A program made the position numbers and the translations under genes. Positions 43,123 through 55,164 of a stretch of DNA of 64,000 bases are shown one piece after another; position 1 is the first letter of the stretch; each line of letters begins with the position of its first letter. The stretch spans positions 15,678,681 through 15,742,680 of the forward strand of contig OX421500.1 in the NCBI GenBank assembly GCA_949126835.1. The letters run 5' to 3'. This DNA comes from Anisus vortex. Lineage: Eukaryota; Mollusca; Gastropoda; Planorbidae. A model generated the notes under the pieces. The model made no database searches, had not been told where the DNA came from, and worked only from the letters and a program-made list of their open reading frames with translations.

Positions 43123-43309
43123 ACATTCAAAATTTCTCTTCCCAGCATGCCTCGCAACGACCCTCCCCCCCCCAACACACACACACTTTCCCAAGAACTC
43201 GCCAGGGTTTGGCAACATTTTGATACTAGTGTGATTTTTAATTTATAATTCTGAACGCCTAAAAGTCTAAGAAAACCAGGAAAAACTTTATTTATTTTTT
43301 TTGCCACAG

Positions 43310-43430
43310 AGTACATGCTTTAGAACTTTTTTGTAGAAGAAATTTTAATTGCCATTTAATGAGTCTTCCGCGTGCCATTAAGAATTGCTCTGCATGCCAA
43401 GTCTGGAGCGTGAAACGTTGGTTGCCGACA

Positions 43431-43431
<1 letters not shown>
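43310..43431 (-). mobile_element. hAT MITE family 1, left half only
   Basis: The reverse complement begins GTCGGCAACCAACG, then TCCAGACTTGGCATGC and AATGGCACGCGGAAGACTC, as in the family-1 MITEs. The other terminus is missing. A TA microsatellite abuts the terminal repeat. Confidence 0.75.

Positions 43432-43468
<37 letters not shown>
43432..43468. repeat. (TA)n microsatellite
   Basis: Pure TA run directly at the MITE terminus. Confidence 0.97.
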
Positions 43469-43471
<3 letters not shown>

Positions 43472-44421
43472 ATATATTCTGCATAAAACCAATATATATT
43501 TACTATATGTGCATACCAAATTCTCCATACGTATACGAAAGATATAATAATATACTCGATGCATATACTCAGTACATATACTCATATACAATATACCCAA
43601 CGTATCCGTCACCCCCTTAAAGTTAATCACTTGGAATACCTTTGTTTACATATAACACAATTGGCATTGGTCCAAGATCCACGCCATCTCTATTGCGTAC
43701 TTCTAGTCTAGACTGTGTTTCAGGATAAAAACAGATGCTTGCGGATTGTGGATTGTGCAGGGCTGGGGAGGAGAAAGTCGGTTAGTTGTAAATGTTTTAA
43801 CGGAAGCATCATAAACAAAAACACTGAGCTGGGTAAACATGGGGGGGGGGAGTTGGGGGGGGGGGGTACAATTTATCTTCTGGAGAAAGCAACGAAAGGG
43901 ATTAAGGTGTAAATAAAGTTATTAGCCAGAGTGTGATAACAGAAGACAGTGAGCGATATTGTGTGCATACTGCGCGTGTGTGATATCTACTGCGCGATAC
44001 TGGGTATACAATACTCAGTGTGTGTGATACTGCCAAGTTCAATACTAGGTTTATTTTAAGATAAAATTGTTTTGAGATATTGTGACTGCGGTACTGCGAA
44101 TACGATACTGCATATTGCGACACTGTGTGCGCATTACTCTGCGTCTTGGACATTTCTTGTGTGATACTACGCATGCATTACAAAACCTTGTGTTTATGAG
44201 TTTTTTTAGTATGTTGGAGGGTGGGTGACGGAGCAATATTGCTTGCTGATATTTCAAGTTAGTAGTCATATGACATAAAGTTATGCAAGAATAGCGATTC
44301 CATCCCTTTGCATAGAGACCGTAAATTAATATTGCACGTTGAATGCGTAAAATTTACAGACAATAGGGATTCTTGATTTGCATATAGTATCCAGAACGTA
44401 CTCGAATTTTCGGTTAAAGTC
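43469..44421. other. Intergenic stretch, no gene seen
   Basis: G runs at 43841-43868. Loosely repeated GCGATACTG/GTGTGATACT phrases between 43935 and 44175 give a low-order, irregular repeat. No gene. Confidence 0.4.
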
Positions 44422-44628
44422 TAGGGATCGGAAACCTACGAACGCGTGCCAGACTTGGCACGCCTATGGATTTTCAATAGCACGCGCCAGAGGCCTTAGA
44501 GGTCAATTTAAGTCTCATCTACAAGAAATTTAGTGCTTCAGCAGAATGACTTTTAGACTTTTGGCACGCTGAATGAATTAGAAATCCTACTTTGGCACAC
44601 TGTTATAATCAAAAGGATGCCGACCCTT
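44422..44628. mobile_element. hAT MITE family 1, about 207 bp
   Basis: Ends TAGGGATCGGAAAC and GATGCCGACCCT; interior GAACGCGTGCCAGACTTGGC and GACTTTTAGACTTTTGGCAC. Flanks TTAAAGTC / TATAAGTC are a possible worn 8-bp duplication (6 of 8). Non-coding. Confidence 0.85.
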
Positions 44629-45088
44629 ATAAGTCATTATTGCTGCTTAAATATCACTCTTCGCTCCTCTACCATTTCGCCAATGGCGCATTAGGTAGCA
44701 AGTAGTACCCTCAACTCCATTCCACTGCATCCTTTCACATAATTTATTGAACCCATTTATATTAAATTTGGGGATCCTAGTATTAGGATTCCTGCTTCCG
44801 TGGTTAATCTCCCCTAATCCATTGCGAATTACTTGCCCAGACTCTCCCTAAGTGGTATTTCTCCTGCGCTATCAGTATTGCTGTTTGTGTTCTATATGTC
44901 AAAGTGTCGTAACTGAGAACCTAAGCATGTTTTTTCTTGTTATTTTTTTATTACGGTTTGCTTGGTATCGTTAACAGAGGTGTTGTTATATAATAGAGAT
45001 ACTCTATTTCTTGTTAAGTCTTATGTATTAACACAGCCATTGTGTTACATATGAACAGTCCCCCGTGTGGGTTTCACTAGTTTCACTG
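44629..45088. other. Intergenic stretch, no gene seen
   Basis: Nothing recognised. Confidence 0.4.
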
Positions 45089-45470
45089 TTCTGTAAAGGC
45101 GGACATACAAAGGCATCCGCGTAGTTTTAACTATTCTACAGGGGCGGACACTGAAACCGATTAATAAGTGTCTCCAAAAATATGTACCGTACAAGCATTC
45201 CGGTTCGTGAGTCGAGGGCGTAACAATGTAAAGGGGTGTATCAAAGGAGGGCACTCCAAGATCCTGTCCGAGACTAGCCACCCCAAGGCACGCGTAGTTT
45301 TCACTATTCTGCAGGGGCGGACACTGAAACCGATTAATAAGTGTCTCCAAAAATATGTACCGTACAAGCATTCCGGTTCGTGAGTCGAGGGCGTAACAAT
45401 GTAAAGGGGTGTATCAAAGGAGGGCACTCCAAGATCCTGTCCGAGACTAGCCACCCCAAGGCACGCCTAT
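45089..45470. repeat. 173-bp tandem duplication, about two units
   Basis: CTGAAACCGATTAATAAGTG begins at 45151 and again at 45324. The two units are nearly identical, from GTAGTTTT (45121 and about 45293) to CCACCCCAAGGCACGC (about 45295 and 45466). A shorter related piece precedes them (45085-45115). Moderately GC-rich; the repeated minus-strand frame GVASLGQDLGVPSFDTP has no recognisable domain. Confidence 0.93.
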
Positions 45471-46565
45471 AAGGCGTGTCGTGTATCATGGGGTAAGGTC
45501 TCTGCAGTACATGCACCACACTCCACTCAACACCTGTGGAACTCCATATGGATTATTATCGTGGTGGCTCGTCGCTCGTATATCTGCAATGTCGCCCGGT
45601 AGAACAAATCCCAGACAATTGGTCTGGACATCCAGGCACCAGGACGGGTTCGGAATCAACGGCTTCGCACATTGTTTCCTCCCCACCGAGGCTAGTGCAG
45701 TTAACCTATTCGTTCGCCCGCCGGTGTGCTCTTAATGTAAATTTTAAACTTCGCCAGTGTTTGCGGTCCATTGGTACAGACGTAGACACAGAAATCTGCA
45801 CTTTTACGTAGGCCAAGGATTGCTGAAGTCTTCAGTAGTCCTTGACGTAGGCCTATCTACTTGGTCTGTATATAATACAATATATATATATATTATATGG
45901 TCGCGAAGTAGACAAGAGAACTATATTTCTTTAGCCCTACTACTTTTTTGGGTAGTTAATTAACGTCTTTCATTGGTGTGTACAATTTGACACGCACACA
46001 CACATACACACACACATACACACATATACATACACACACACATACACCATGTCTATAATTTCGCCGCCTTTCTATACAGAAGGTTTCTTTTTTGGACCAA
46101 GAAGAAGGACAAAAAAAAAAGAAAAAAAGCGGTACTTGAGCAGACGTGCAGTGGTGTATGTACACCTCTGGTCACGCTTGACTGAACTCAACTGATTCAT
46201 GCTTTAGACATCTGCCATTTATACACACTCTTTTTTTTTATATACATAAAAAACCATTGAAGCTAAATTGGTGTGTGTATATTATGTGTATGTGTTTTGT
46301 TGAATCCATTAACACGCTTCCGTCTCGCGGTGTATGTGCGTCTATGTAATGCCTAAATATATGCTTGTGTCAGCATGTGTGTCTGTACGCTGTGTCTGTG
46401 TTAAGTGTCCCTGTGTGTGTATCACCTGTGTTGATTTCTCAATTAAACTTCAAAGAAAGGCGGATCACAAGTTGTAATTCCTTTAAATTTTAATTGATCA
46501 AACAGTTGTGAGCTCTCGTGACACCTCTGCTGAATAATTTGCTACAATTTACAGGTGTTCTAGTC
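45471..46565. other. Intergenic stretch with (CA)n run
   Basis: Segment 45530-45780 is GC-balanced with overlapping short frames but no recognised protein. A CACACATACA run spans 45990-46047 and GT-rich sequence 46270-46430. Confidence 0.4.
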
Positions 46566-46765
46566 CAGGGATCGGCAACGTAAGGCAAGCGTGCCTGAAT
46601 TGGCACGCCTAGCCATTTTTAATGGCACGCACTAGACTCCGCAAAAGACAAAATGAGAGTCTCTTCTACAAGAAAAGATTGGTTTGACTTTTAGGCCGTT
46701 GGCACGCTGAATGAATTAGAAATCCTACTTTGGTATATTGTTATCAAAAGGTTGCCGAACCCTTG
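46566..46765. mobile_element. hAT MITE family 1, about 200 bp
   Basis: Ends CAGGGATCGGCAAC and GTTGCCGAACCCTTG; interior GCGTGCCTGAATTGGCACGC and GACTTTTAGGCCGTTGGCAC. The flanking 8-mers no longer match well. Confidence 0.87.
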
Positions 46766-46889
46766 TTATACAGCCCTTCAGAATAAGAGTTATTAATGAA
46801 GTCAAAGAAATGGCATGAAGTACAAGTCCTAAAAAAAATATGCAGTACAAAAATATAGTGCTGAAAAAAGAATTTAGTAAACGGTTTAA

Positions 46890-47080
46890 AGTGTTATTTT
46901 AATTTAGACCATTCTATGAAGGGGCATGGTGGCCGTTGTTTCAGTTTCAGTCTTGCAGTCTTGCATTTTGATAATTGGCCTTTTAATGATGAAAACTCGC
47001 TTGTTTCTCATTGATTAGTTCACGTAACCCATTCCAATCGCAAATACCACTAGAGCTTCATTCCCAGCACACACATAAAC
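46890..47080 (-). mobile_element. Decayed LINE-B 3' end
   Basis: Phrases AGACCATTCTATGAAGG, CAGTCTTGCATTTTGATAAT, TTAATGATGAAAACTCGC and CACGTAACCCATTCCAA run in the same order as in the better copies; heavily mutated. Confidence 0.45.
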
Positions 47081-47206
47081 AGAAATGAAAATAACATGAA
47101 ATATTTTAACCAGACAACATATGGAACTGTTTAAAGTATTTAATTCTAACATCACAGTCACAGAGCAAACCCATGGGGAAAAAAATGAAAATGTCACATG
47201 CTATGT

Positions 47207-47449
47207 CAGGGATTCTAAAACCATTTTTACACTTGGGGTGCAATTTTTTTTATATAATATTTTTCAATAGCATCATCCTCCCCTAAAACTTGGTAATAAA
47301 ATGATCATGTTTTTTCCACATTAAATCGAAAACAAAAACAATAAAATTATAAAAGCATGTGCATTACGTGTACAATTGTAGGCGCCCATGTATTTAAGGA
47401 CGCAGTGGCACCCTCATGGGCGCTACTGTAAACTATCTGTGAACCACTG
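47207..47449. mobile_element. Decayed hAT MITE of a third type
   Basis: Starts CAGGGATTCTAAAACC and ends GTGAACCACTG, imperfect inverted repeats of the CAGTGGTTCTCAAAC hAT type. Flanks TGCTATGT / TGCTAGTG look like an eroded 8-bp duplication. Confidence 0.6.
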
Positions 47450-48700
47450 TGCTAGTGCATCTAATATAAAAAAAAATATATTATCTGTATTATCCGACCC
47501 CAAGCAGTTTTCTTTTTCTAAAAGTGCCTATACTTCATTCTAGTGTAAAAGCTGTGTTTAGTTTAAAAGTCATTCATAAACTCTAAGCTGTTTTTCAAAT
47601 ACATTTTATAGAAAAAAAAATTCTTAATAAATATAACTTTACATACACACACACACACACAAAGAAAGAATTTATTTTCTAAATGCAGAAAAGCCCACTG
47701 ATTGAGCAAATGCAGTGAACTGGAAGACCAAAAGACTGGAGTGTATTGGGTTGAGGCGAGGGGGGGGGGGATTTGAAACTGGAATGACATTTTTTCGTAT
47801 CAACAGACTAGCAGAACTGAATACCTTGTTGTGATACCTGAGTAAGTCTTTAATAAATGGAGGGGTGGTGGGGTTGTGGTTACCTGTAGGCTAAATGTAG
47901 AGAAAACACCTGTAGGTTTTTCAACTTGAGGGTGGGGTGGGATGTGGAAGAAGTGGCAAGGAGTGGGGGGGGGGGCGGTTGAAGGGAGTTCGATTAGGGG
48001 TCAGGAGTGTAGTACACACAGTTCTTGAATGGTTGCACCTTTGATAGTATCCAGGGACGTAGTCGTATGAGGGCTTGGTGACTTGAAATACTTTAGAGCT
48101 TCGTCTTGTTGAGAGAAAAATACTTGAATATCATCGTAGTGTAGAACTTGAGGCTATCCATTGAAACATAACGTAGACGTTCATCTTGAAAACTTGAAAA
48201 CAAAGAAGAAAACCTAAATGTTATTGTTTAAAGTCGCATTTTTTACACATTTTTTGAAATGATTCTAGTTAGTCCGTGAGATAAAAAAAATCGTAGTCAT
48301 AGAAATTGAGGGAACGTAGTCCATGAGATCAGTATTGAACAACGTAGTCATAGAAATGGGGTAGACTAAGTCTTTGAGAACAATAGTCAATACGGTAGTC
48401 GTAGAAATGGCGTAGTCCTTTAGAACAGTAGTCAATAACGTAGAGCCTATTTATAGAAATGACATGAACAGTACGTCCAAAAAAATATACACCGTATAAA
48501 ACATTATCATCAAAATAGATTTTAGAACAAGCTCTAGTATGTCAATGAACGCGCTCCTATAAAATATACTTTGAAATAGTTCATTATTATCTCACTTCTA
48601 TCCACGATGAAGCCTCATCACTCCCCTACCTTTGCGCGCAAGACCCACTGTGATGTTCAAATCCGCCTCTGCGGATTATTGTGCACCATGATTAACTTCA
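47450..48700. other. Intergenic stretch with loosely repeated phrases
   Basis: (AC)n at 47643-47661, G run at 47760-47771. Between 48270 and 48460 the phrase CGTAGTCATAGAAATGG recurs in imperfect form three or four times, an irregular low-order repeat. No gene. Confidence 0.45.
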
Positions 48701-48706
48701 AGATTA

Positions 48707-49035
48707 TATCGCGCCAAGATTGTAGTGCACCAAGATTATGGTGCACCAGAATTATAGTGCACCAGGATTATAGTGCACCAAGATTATAATGCACTAGGAT
48801 TATAGTGCACCAATATTAAAGTGCACCAAGATTATAGTGCACCAGTATTATAGTGCACCAGGATTATAGTGCACCAGGATTATAGTGCACCAAGATTATA
48901 GTGCACCAGGATTATAGTGCACCAGGATTATAGTGCACCAAGATTACAGTGCACCAATATTATAGTGCACCAAGATTATAGTGCACCAAGATTATAATGC
49001 ACCAAAATTAAAGTGCACCAAGATTATAGTGCACG
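48707..49035. repeat. 16-bp minisatellite, about 20 units
   Basis: Unit ATTATAGTGCACCAAG with variants at the last three bases (AAG, AGG, ATA). Each unit holds a GTGCAC palindrome. Period not divisible by 3. Confidence 0.96.
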
Positions 49036-49639
49036 AAGACGAAAATGTATTGAGTCGCTTGTCGATGAAAAAGTTTGGAGGAGAAGGCAAAGGTTGTAAA
49101 GGTTTGCGTGTGGTGGTAAGAGCTTTATCTGTGTTTTCAGATATAGATGTTAGGGTTTGGGTTAGGATAATACTTAATTAGATTATGACACATAGTTTTT
49201 TTTCTTTAACTACGGTGGCACGTAACGAGTTTGACAGATTTTACGTGACATTTCTCGACGACGACATTATGGCTGTATTGCATGTCAACCTTACACGCAC
49301 CAGATACAGACTGTGTGGATTATATCATAGCCTATATACTCGTCGTTAATATCCTACATGATTTTTTATTTCAAGGTATCATGCTGTAGTCATTTTTTTT
49401 TCAACTTAAAGAGAAATATGCATATATCTGTGTTACAACTTTGTTACAAACTTATTTTAAATGTGTTTTTAAAAACAACAACTAATTTATTACAACGGCA
49501 TACACGGAGACAGTGCGGATGGTGTGGCCATTACACTGCCCAAGCCGGAATTTACATTTGCATTGCCCCAACTATTGTCATTGTACATGATTGTACCACT
49601 GCCACGGTCGCTTGAAGTTATTTTAGTAGTACCGAAGAC
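49036..49639. other. Intergenic stretch, no gene seen
   Basis: Nothing recognised; an 85-residue frame at 49358-49615 has no domain. Confidence 0.4.
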
Positions 49640-49926
49640 TATAATTAAAGATGATTAGCTTGCTTTAATACTTCTCCTATTTGACAACTTGAAACACTTA
49701 GTGTTTGGAATTTCTGATCGCACTAAGTCCTCTAGACCTACGGTTTAGTAATTCGATATGATTTTCTCAATGGAAAATTAAGATTAAAATCGAAGTTTGT
49801 ATGCAGCGGAAACCTTTAATGCAATCGTCGGAGCGTAGAAGTCATTGAAGACAGCCTTAATGGTTTTGCAAAAGAAAAAAAGAACATATTAGCTCTAAAA
49901 TAGAGCAAGCGGTCCATCTTATTATA
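49640..49926. mobile_element. Tc1/mariner-like MITE, second copy
   Basis: Matches 30894-31170 along its full length (for example TTTGACAACTTGAAACACTT, CACTAAGTCCTCTAGACC, GAGCAAGCGGTCCATCTTAT). The right inverted repeat is intact, the left one (TATAATTAAAGATGATTAGC) has several substitutions. Outer TA retained. Confidence 0.85.
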
Positions 49927-50897
49927 GTGTTTGGTAGTTCTGGCGATAGATAGCTACGTGTGACTTTGACTTAGGGAAATATACACAAAAACATTTGAAA
50001 ACACTAGACTAATGCTAAGAAAAAAAAAATAGTCTTAAAACAACAATAAAAAAAAAATAGCAAAAAAAACAACAAATTCAGTCATCAAATTTGAAAGGAA
50101 CACAAATAAATAACCACACAATGTTTGATGACGTCATAAGGATAATTTTTTCACCTATGGAATGTTTAGCGTATCTTGGCGAAAGCAATCTCTGCATCGG
50201 CTTGCATTTCTCATGGACGTTAAATGGAGCGGCCGCTTTTGTAGGCGTCACACACCGTGAGCAGCCGTGTACAGGGGGGAAGGGAGGGGACGATCCGTAT
50301 ACTGTAGAGGAGATAACTCCATACAAATCACTCTAAGTCCTCCTAGTCCAGCCACCTCCTCTATCCCCTTCCCCATTGAACGCTTCTTACCCCGCTCCCG
50401 CCATCAGCCGTTGGCATTTACTTAGCGAGATTTGAGATAATCATCTTTTCCTCTTATCAAAGTTTGGCGAATCTCCCTACAGCCCCCCTGTCCCTCCCCC
50501 CCTAGCCCACTACTATACCCCCAGCTGCACCACTACTAAAGACAGATCGTATCAACGTACAACTCGGTGGTTCTCAAACCAGTCCCATTAGGACCCACAG
50601 CTTGTGTCTTATGTTGTTAGTTTCAGTTCTTTTACTCCAGAGATAGGAAGTTTCGTTACAGGTGGTATAGCCTGGGGCTTCATCACATTTAAATCCGGCA
50701 CTGTTTTTTTTTAATCATTAATCCAGATAGTTATATATAGACGAGTCTGTTTTTTTTTCTATAACATCTATCTTTAACCAAATATTTACCTATCAAATTA
50801 TCTCCCATATTCAAGCCAGTAGAACCGACTCAAGACACTAGTAAAAAAACTGTTATTCCGGAAAGGCAGACTTTGATATAGTCTTATCTCTTCCTTG
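49927..50897. other. Intergenic stretch with a CRE octamer and an hAT end
   Basis: TGACGTCA at 50129-50136 and a NotI-type GCGGCCGC near 50230 in a slightly GC-rich stretch (50140-50520). The phrase TCGGTGGTTCTCAAACCAGT at about 50564 resembles a single hAT terminus. No gene recognised. Confidence 0.35.
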
Positions 50898-51170
50898 GGG
50901 TCACGATGGCCGTGAGGCAGAGCGTCCGGCTGGCGATCCGAATGTTCTTGGTTCGAATCCAGGTGGAGGCTGGGATTTTTTCCCTGGGCTGGTGGGTGTC
51001 CCTGAGTCTACCCAGCTTTGATGTGTACCTGACCTTAGTTGGGGTAAAGTAAAGGCGGCTGTGCATAGTGCTGTCCACACAATCACCTAGTATGCAGTGG
51101 CCACAGAAACTGGTGAACGCTGCTTCACTGGACCTATGAATGTTCCGACGGGTACTTTACTTTACTTTAA
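50898..51170 (+). mobile_element. tRNA-derived SINE, near full length
   Basis: A-box-like TGGCCGTGAGGC, B box GGTTCGAATCC (about 50950-50960), central block and full tail ending GGGTACTTTACTTTACTTTA, a clear (TTTAC)n terminus. Confidence 0.93.
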
Positions 51171-51942
51171 TGGAAACAAAATACCATGACGTAAGCAATA
51201 GTCCAACTGGCAGACATTGTTTTTTTTTTATATCTTTACCTTATCTAGCGATGACATTTTCACCGCAGACATTACGTACTGTGTCAAAGGTGTCGCTGAT
51301 GACAGCGCCTAATGACACTTTGACATTTACATAGAAAAACCTGGTGTGTGTATTTTGTTTTTTCTTTTGTTTTTTTTTTTCTTCTTCAAATGACGTTTGG
51401 GATTTGTTTTCAACTGGACGCCATGTTGTGCCTATTATTCCTAACGATAGTATCTCTACGATGGAACGATTTGGTGGTTTCAACGGGAAACTGAAATTGC
51501 ATAATTTTTTTTTTCTACGCGTGGTTCCCAGGGCTGTCCCTGGCCCGTTCTGTAATCCAAACTCTGTGTGTATGTTTGTTCGTGTGTGTTTGTGTGTATG
51601 TGTGCGTGTATGTTTGTGTGAGCAGAGAATCATGATGTATCGTGACGTTTCCCACAAGCGCCACTCAGTTCCATAATACGTCATGACTGGTGACAGCGAA
51701 ATTGTTTTTTCGGTACGAATCACTGACAGAGCCCTGGCCAACAAGCGTTAACTGGGGGTGGAATAAATGTGCCACGTAGGAGTGTCGAGAATTCATATAG
51801 ACTGAAAATGAAAATTTTGTCAGTCTTTTTTTTTTTTATGCATGCTGTCTTACTTGGTCCGCAATCTTAATGTATCGTACATGTTACACAAGAATATTGC
51901 GTGCTACGTATTATAAATTATGTACTAGTACTAGTAAATCAC
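51171..51942. other. Intergenic stretch, no gene seen
   Basis: T-rich (51220-51235, 51355-51385) and GT-rich (51567-51620) segments. Opposed open frames of 110 and 167 residues carry no recognisable domain. Confidence 0.4.
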
Positions 51943-52172
51943 CGTATCCCCGTCAAACCAATTCGCTCTATAGGACTGTGCAGTACAGTGACCATGGCAT
52001 ACTAGGAGATTGTGCCCAACCTCTTTTCTTTTCTCTAACTAATACCAACTACCAATCAGACCTGTGTAGACTCAGGGACACCGCCAACGACCCGGGAACA
52101 AATCCTTGCCTTCACTAGCTTTCGAACCTGGGCGCCTTCTCTAACGCTAGCCAAGCACGCCGCCACCAGGCC
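51943..52172 (-). mobile_element. Decayed tRNA-derived SINE
   Basis: Minus-strand copy: ACCATGGCATACTAGGAGAT, GACTCAGGGACACCG and TTTCGAACCTGGG are the reversed tail, centre and B box. It lies about 50 bp before the 32-bp array. Confidence 0.8.
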
Positions 52173-52221
52173 ATCGTTCCCCATGTCAGTGTTATGTCTC
52201 TAGTATATTCACTCCGATAAG

Positions 52222-52880
52222 CTGATGCACCATACTGAACCATACTGAACACCATGATGCACCATACTGAACCATACTGAACACCATGATGCACCATACT
52301 GAGCCATACTAAACACCATGATGCACCATACTGAACCATACTGAACACCATGATGCACCATACTGAACCACACTGAACACCATGATGCACCATACTGAGC
52401 CATACTAAACACCATGATGCACCATACTGAACCACACTGAACACCATGATGCACCATACTGAGCCATACTAAACACCATGATGCACCATACTGAACCATA
52501 CTGAACACCATGATGCACCATACTGAACCATACTGAACACCATGATGCACCATACTGAGCCATACTAAACACCATGATGCACCATACTGAACCATACTGA
52601 ACACCATGATGCACCATACTGAACCACACTGAACACCATGATGCACCATACTGAACCACACTGAACACCATGATGCACCATACTGAACCATACTGAACAC
52701 CATGATGCACCATACTGAACCATACTGAACACCATGATGCACCATACTGAACCACACTGAACACCATGATGCACCATACTGAACCATACTGAACACCATG
52801 ATGCACCATACTGAACCATAATGAACACCATGATGCACCATACTGAACCATACTGAACACCATGATGCACCATACTGAAC
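52222..52880. repeat. 32-bp minisatellite, about 20 units
   Basis: Each unit contains ACCATGATGCACCATACTGA and a second CATACTGA half. Variants fall into recurring types (GAACCATACTGAAC, GAACCACACTGAAC, GAGCCATACTAAAC) whose order suggests block duplication of several units. The 32-bp period keeps minus-strand frames open for up to 238 residues (YGASWCSVWFSMVHHG...); these are repeat artefacts. Confidence 0.97.
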
Positions 52881-53766
52881 TTTCATTGATTGATGTTTAA
52901 AATTGGCCTGGAGGGGATACTTCACTTAAAACTTGCATTCAGTAGTTGATGTTGAATGGACATTTTTCATAAAAATCTGGATATTTTATCAATCTGGAAT
53001 TCTGGAGTTTAATTTCATAAAATTATTGCTTTAGGCCGATTAGTCCATTAACATTTTGCAATGTAGGACTTGCTATTGTACACTAATATAATATGGTAAT
53101 GTGGAATTTTAAAAAAACAACAACAGCCTGTGGCTACGAAATCTGTGTTGAGAATAAATTATTGTTACCACTGATTGCGACTGTACAGTCACAGTATATT
53201 GTATGCATAATTCATCAAGCAGTATAATCCGGGCGAGTAGAAGAGACCTAGGAGGACTGTAGCCCGGACCCTTACCTACCCTAGAATTGTGCTGTCTCAT
53301 AAAAGTAATCAATATTAATGTATAAGAATGATTGTTCTATTAATAAATCGTTTCAAGGTTTGGAAAGGGAGGGGGGATGGGGGTCTAATTGCTGAAGGTT
53401 CGCCCCATAACACGCCCACCTTTTAAAACACTACTCTCGAATAAATTATAAACAACCACGACACAAACAATACACATAAGAATAAGAACATAATTTTATT
53501 CAAATACATGTAAGCCTAATGTTGATTTTAAAAAACATTTCGGAATACTAGCGCAACTTGAGATACATGTATAGCGGATTTTTCTTTTTTATATTATGCT
53601 ACAAATCTTTAGCAAATCAACTGTGTTATTTCTGGAAGGTTGTACCAGTAGGCCTATTGGTATTAGTTATCAGAATGCATATTTTAAATATCTGTCATTT
53701 TTCTTGTTGCAGTGTGTAACAATTATAAACAAGTGCTGTTATGTTTCTAACGATCTATGTTTCCAC
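52881..53766. other. AT-rich stretch, no gene seen
   Basis: Nothing recognised. Confidence 0.4.
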
Positions 53767-53925
53767 GTTCTTATCTTATCTTAACTGATCTTATACACTA
53801 CAGACGCTCCTTCTATAAAAAAGATTATTGCGTCCTACGCTCATCCGTGATCCGAGTCTAGTCTAGCATTTTTATTAATGTTTTAAATGATATTAAGTTA
53901 CTGGTTTTCCTGGTTTGTTCACCAT
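53767..53925 (-). mobile_element. LINE-B 3' end
   Basis: The reverse complement has the ORF2 end (RKTSNLISFKTLIKML type), the 3' UTR with GTAGGACGCAATAATCTTTT and a TAAGATAAGATAAG tail (53767-53780 on the plus strand). Truncated shortly inside the coding part. Confidence 0.82.
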
Positions 53926-54410
53926 TGTCTCTCTATTTATCTGTTTTATTATCTTTCTATCTATTTAAATTGTCTACCCTTAATTATTTTTCCTATTTCT
54001 ACTGCTTGGTCCATTAGGTTACCTTTTCTAGCTTTCTCTGCCTTGTACTGTCTTCCACTAGCTCCCTATCTTGCACTGCATCTCTCTCTCCTTCTCTGTA
54101 TAACTTCCTTTCTTGCACTGCATCTCTCCCTCTCTGTCTAGTCCCCTATCTTGCACTCTTTCTCTCTTACACTCTGTCTAGCTCTCTACCTTGCACTGCA
54201 TCTCTCCCTGTCTGTTTCGATCATTATGTCTTGCTCTCTCTCTCACTCCTTTCCCCTTTTCTCAGAATTCCATCACCTCTCTATGTTTCTAGCATTTCAG
54301 TAATATGTAGGCCCAATGTATTAGTTGTCCTGCCATTCACAGGAGATTACATAGACTATCATTTAAAAAAATACTTTGAATTCAAGAGCACACATGTATA
54401 CACCGACACA
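53926..54410. other. C/T-rich intergenic stretch
   Basis: Repeated CTTGCACTGCATCTCTCCCT phrases (54065-54210) form an irregular repeat of roughly 50-60 bp. No gene. Confidence 0.45.
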
Positions 54411-54775
54411 GGGAACAGACCCAACACACCGAACTTACAACACACCGAACAGACCAAACACACTGAACAGATACAACACACCGAACATACAACACACCGA
54501 ACAGACCCAACACACCGAACATACAACACACCGAACAGACCCAACACACCGAACATACAACACACCGAACAGACCCAACACACCGAACAGATACAACACA
54601 CCGAACAGACCCAACACACCGAACAGACCCAACACACCGAACAGACCCAACACACCGAACAGACCCAACACACCGAAACGACCCAACACACCGAACAGAC
54701 CCAACACACCGAACAGACCCAACACACCGAACAGACCCAACACACCGAACAGACCCAACACACCGACACCACCAG
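54411..54775. repeat. 18-bp minisatellite, about 20 units
   Basis: Unit CACACCGAACAGACCCAA with ATACAA variants in the left part, more homogeneous on the right. The period of 18 gives open frames in several registers, e.g. (HTEQTQ)n and (NRPNTP)n on plus and CWVCSV-like on minus. I see no splice or start context supporting an expressed exon. Confidence 0.96.
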
Positions 54776-55164
54776 CTTACTCTTCAACAATGATCTCTGA
54801 ATATAATATACAAGAAAATCCTCTCATTTCATCCCCCCACGTTTAACACAATCACAGGCGCCCTCCTCCCCATCGCAATCTTCCTGTACATTGTCTGCCC
54901 CCTTACAACCTCACCTTTCACGCCTCCCCAGCCCCCCCCTACCTCCCCACTAAATTTTAACCACCCTCTTCCCCAACCCGCTTTTGTTTATACATATATT
55001 CTTCTTAAAGCTTTTGTAGGTTTGAAATGACGGGAGGAGGGGGTGGGAGCTATAAACGTATGCATCTACGTCATCAGTCATTCATCATACACGACACTCT
55101 CTAGTAAGGCAGACATGGATCCCCAAGTTGTCCGTCGATTCTCTCCCTTGTATCTAAAAGAAAA
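54776..55164. other. Spacer with weak promoter-like signals
   Basis: CTATAAAC (55051) is followed after about 25 bp by the Inr-like TCAGTCA and then an ATG in good context (AGACATGG, 55115) opening MDPQVVRRFSPLYLKEKSSLV before a stop. This could be a promoter with a short first exon, but spacing is tight and no downstream exon is recognised. Confidence 0.2.

Noticed and set aside
45045..45519. Repeated ORF GVASLGQDLGVPSFDTP as a duplicated gene
   Set aside because: It is a shadow of the 173-bp tandem duplication, with no recognisable domain and frame changes between copies.
52209..52925. 238-residue minus-strand ORF
   Set aside because: Open only because of the 32-bp repeat; periodic peptide with no recognised family.
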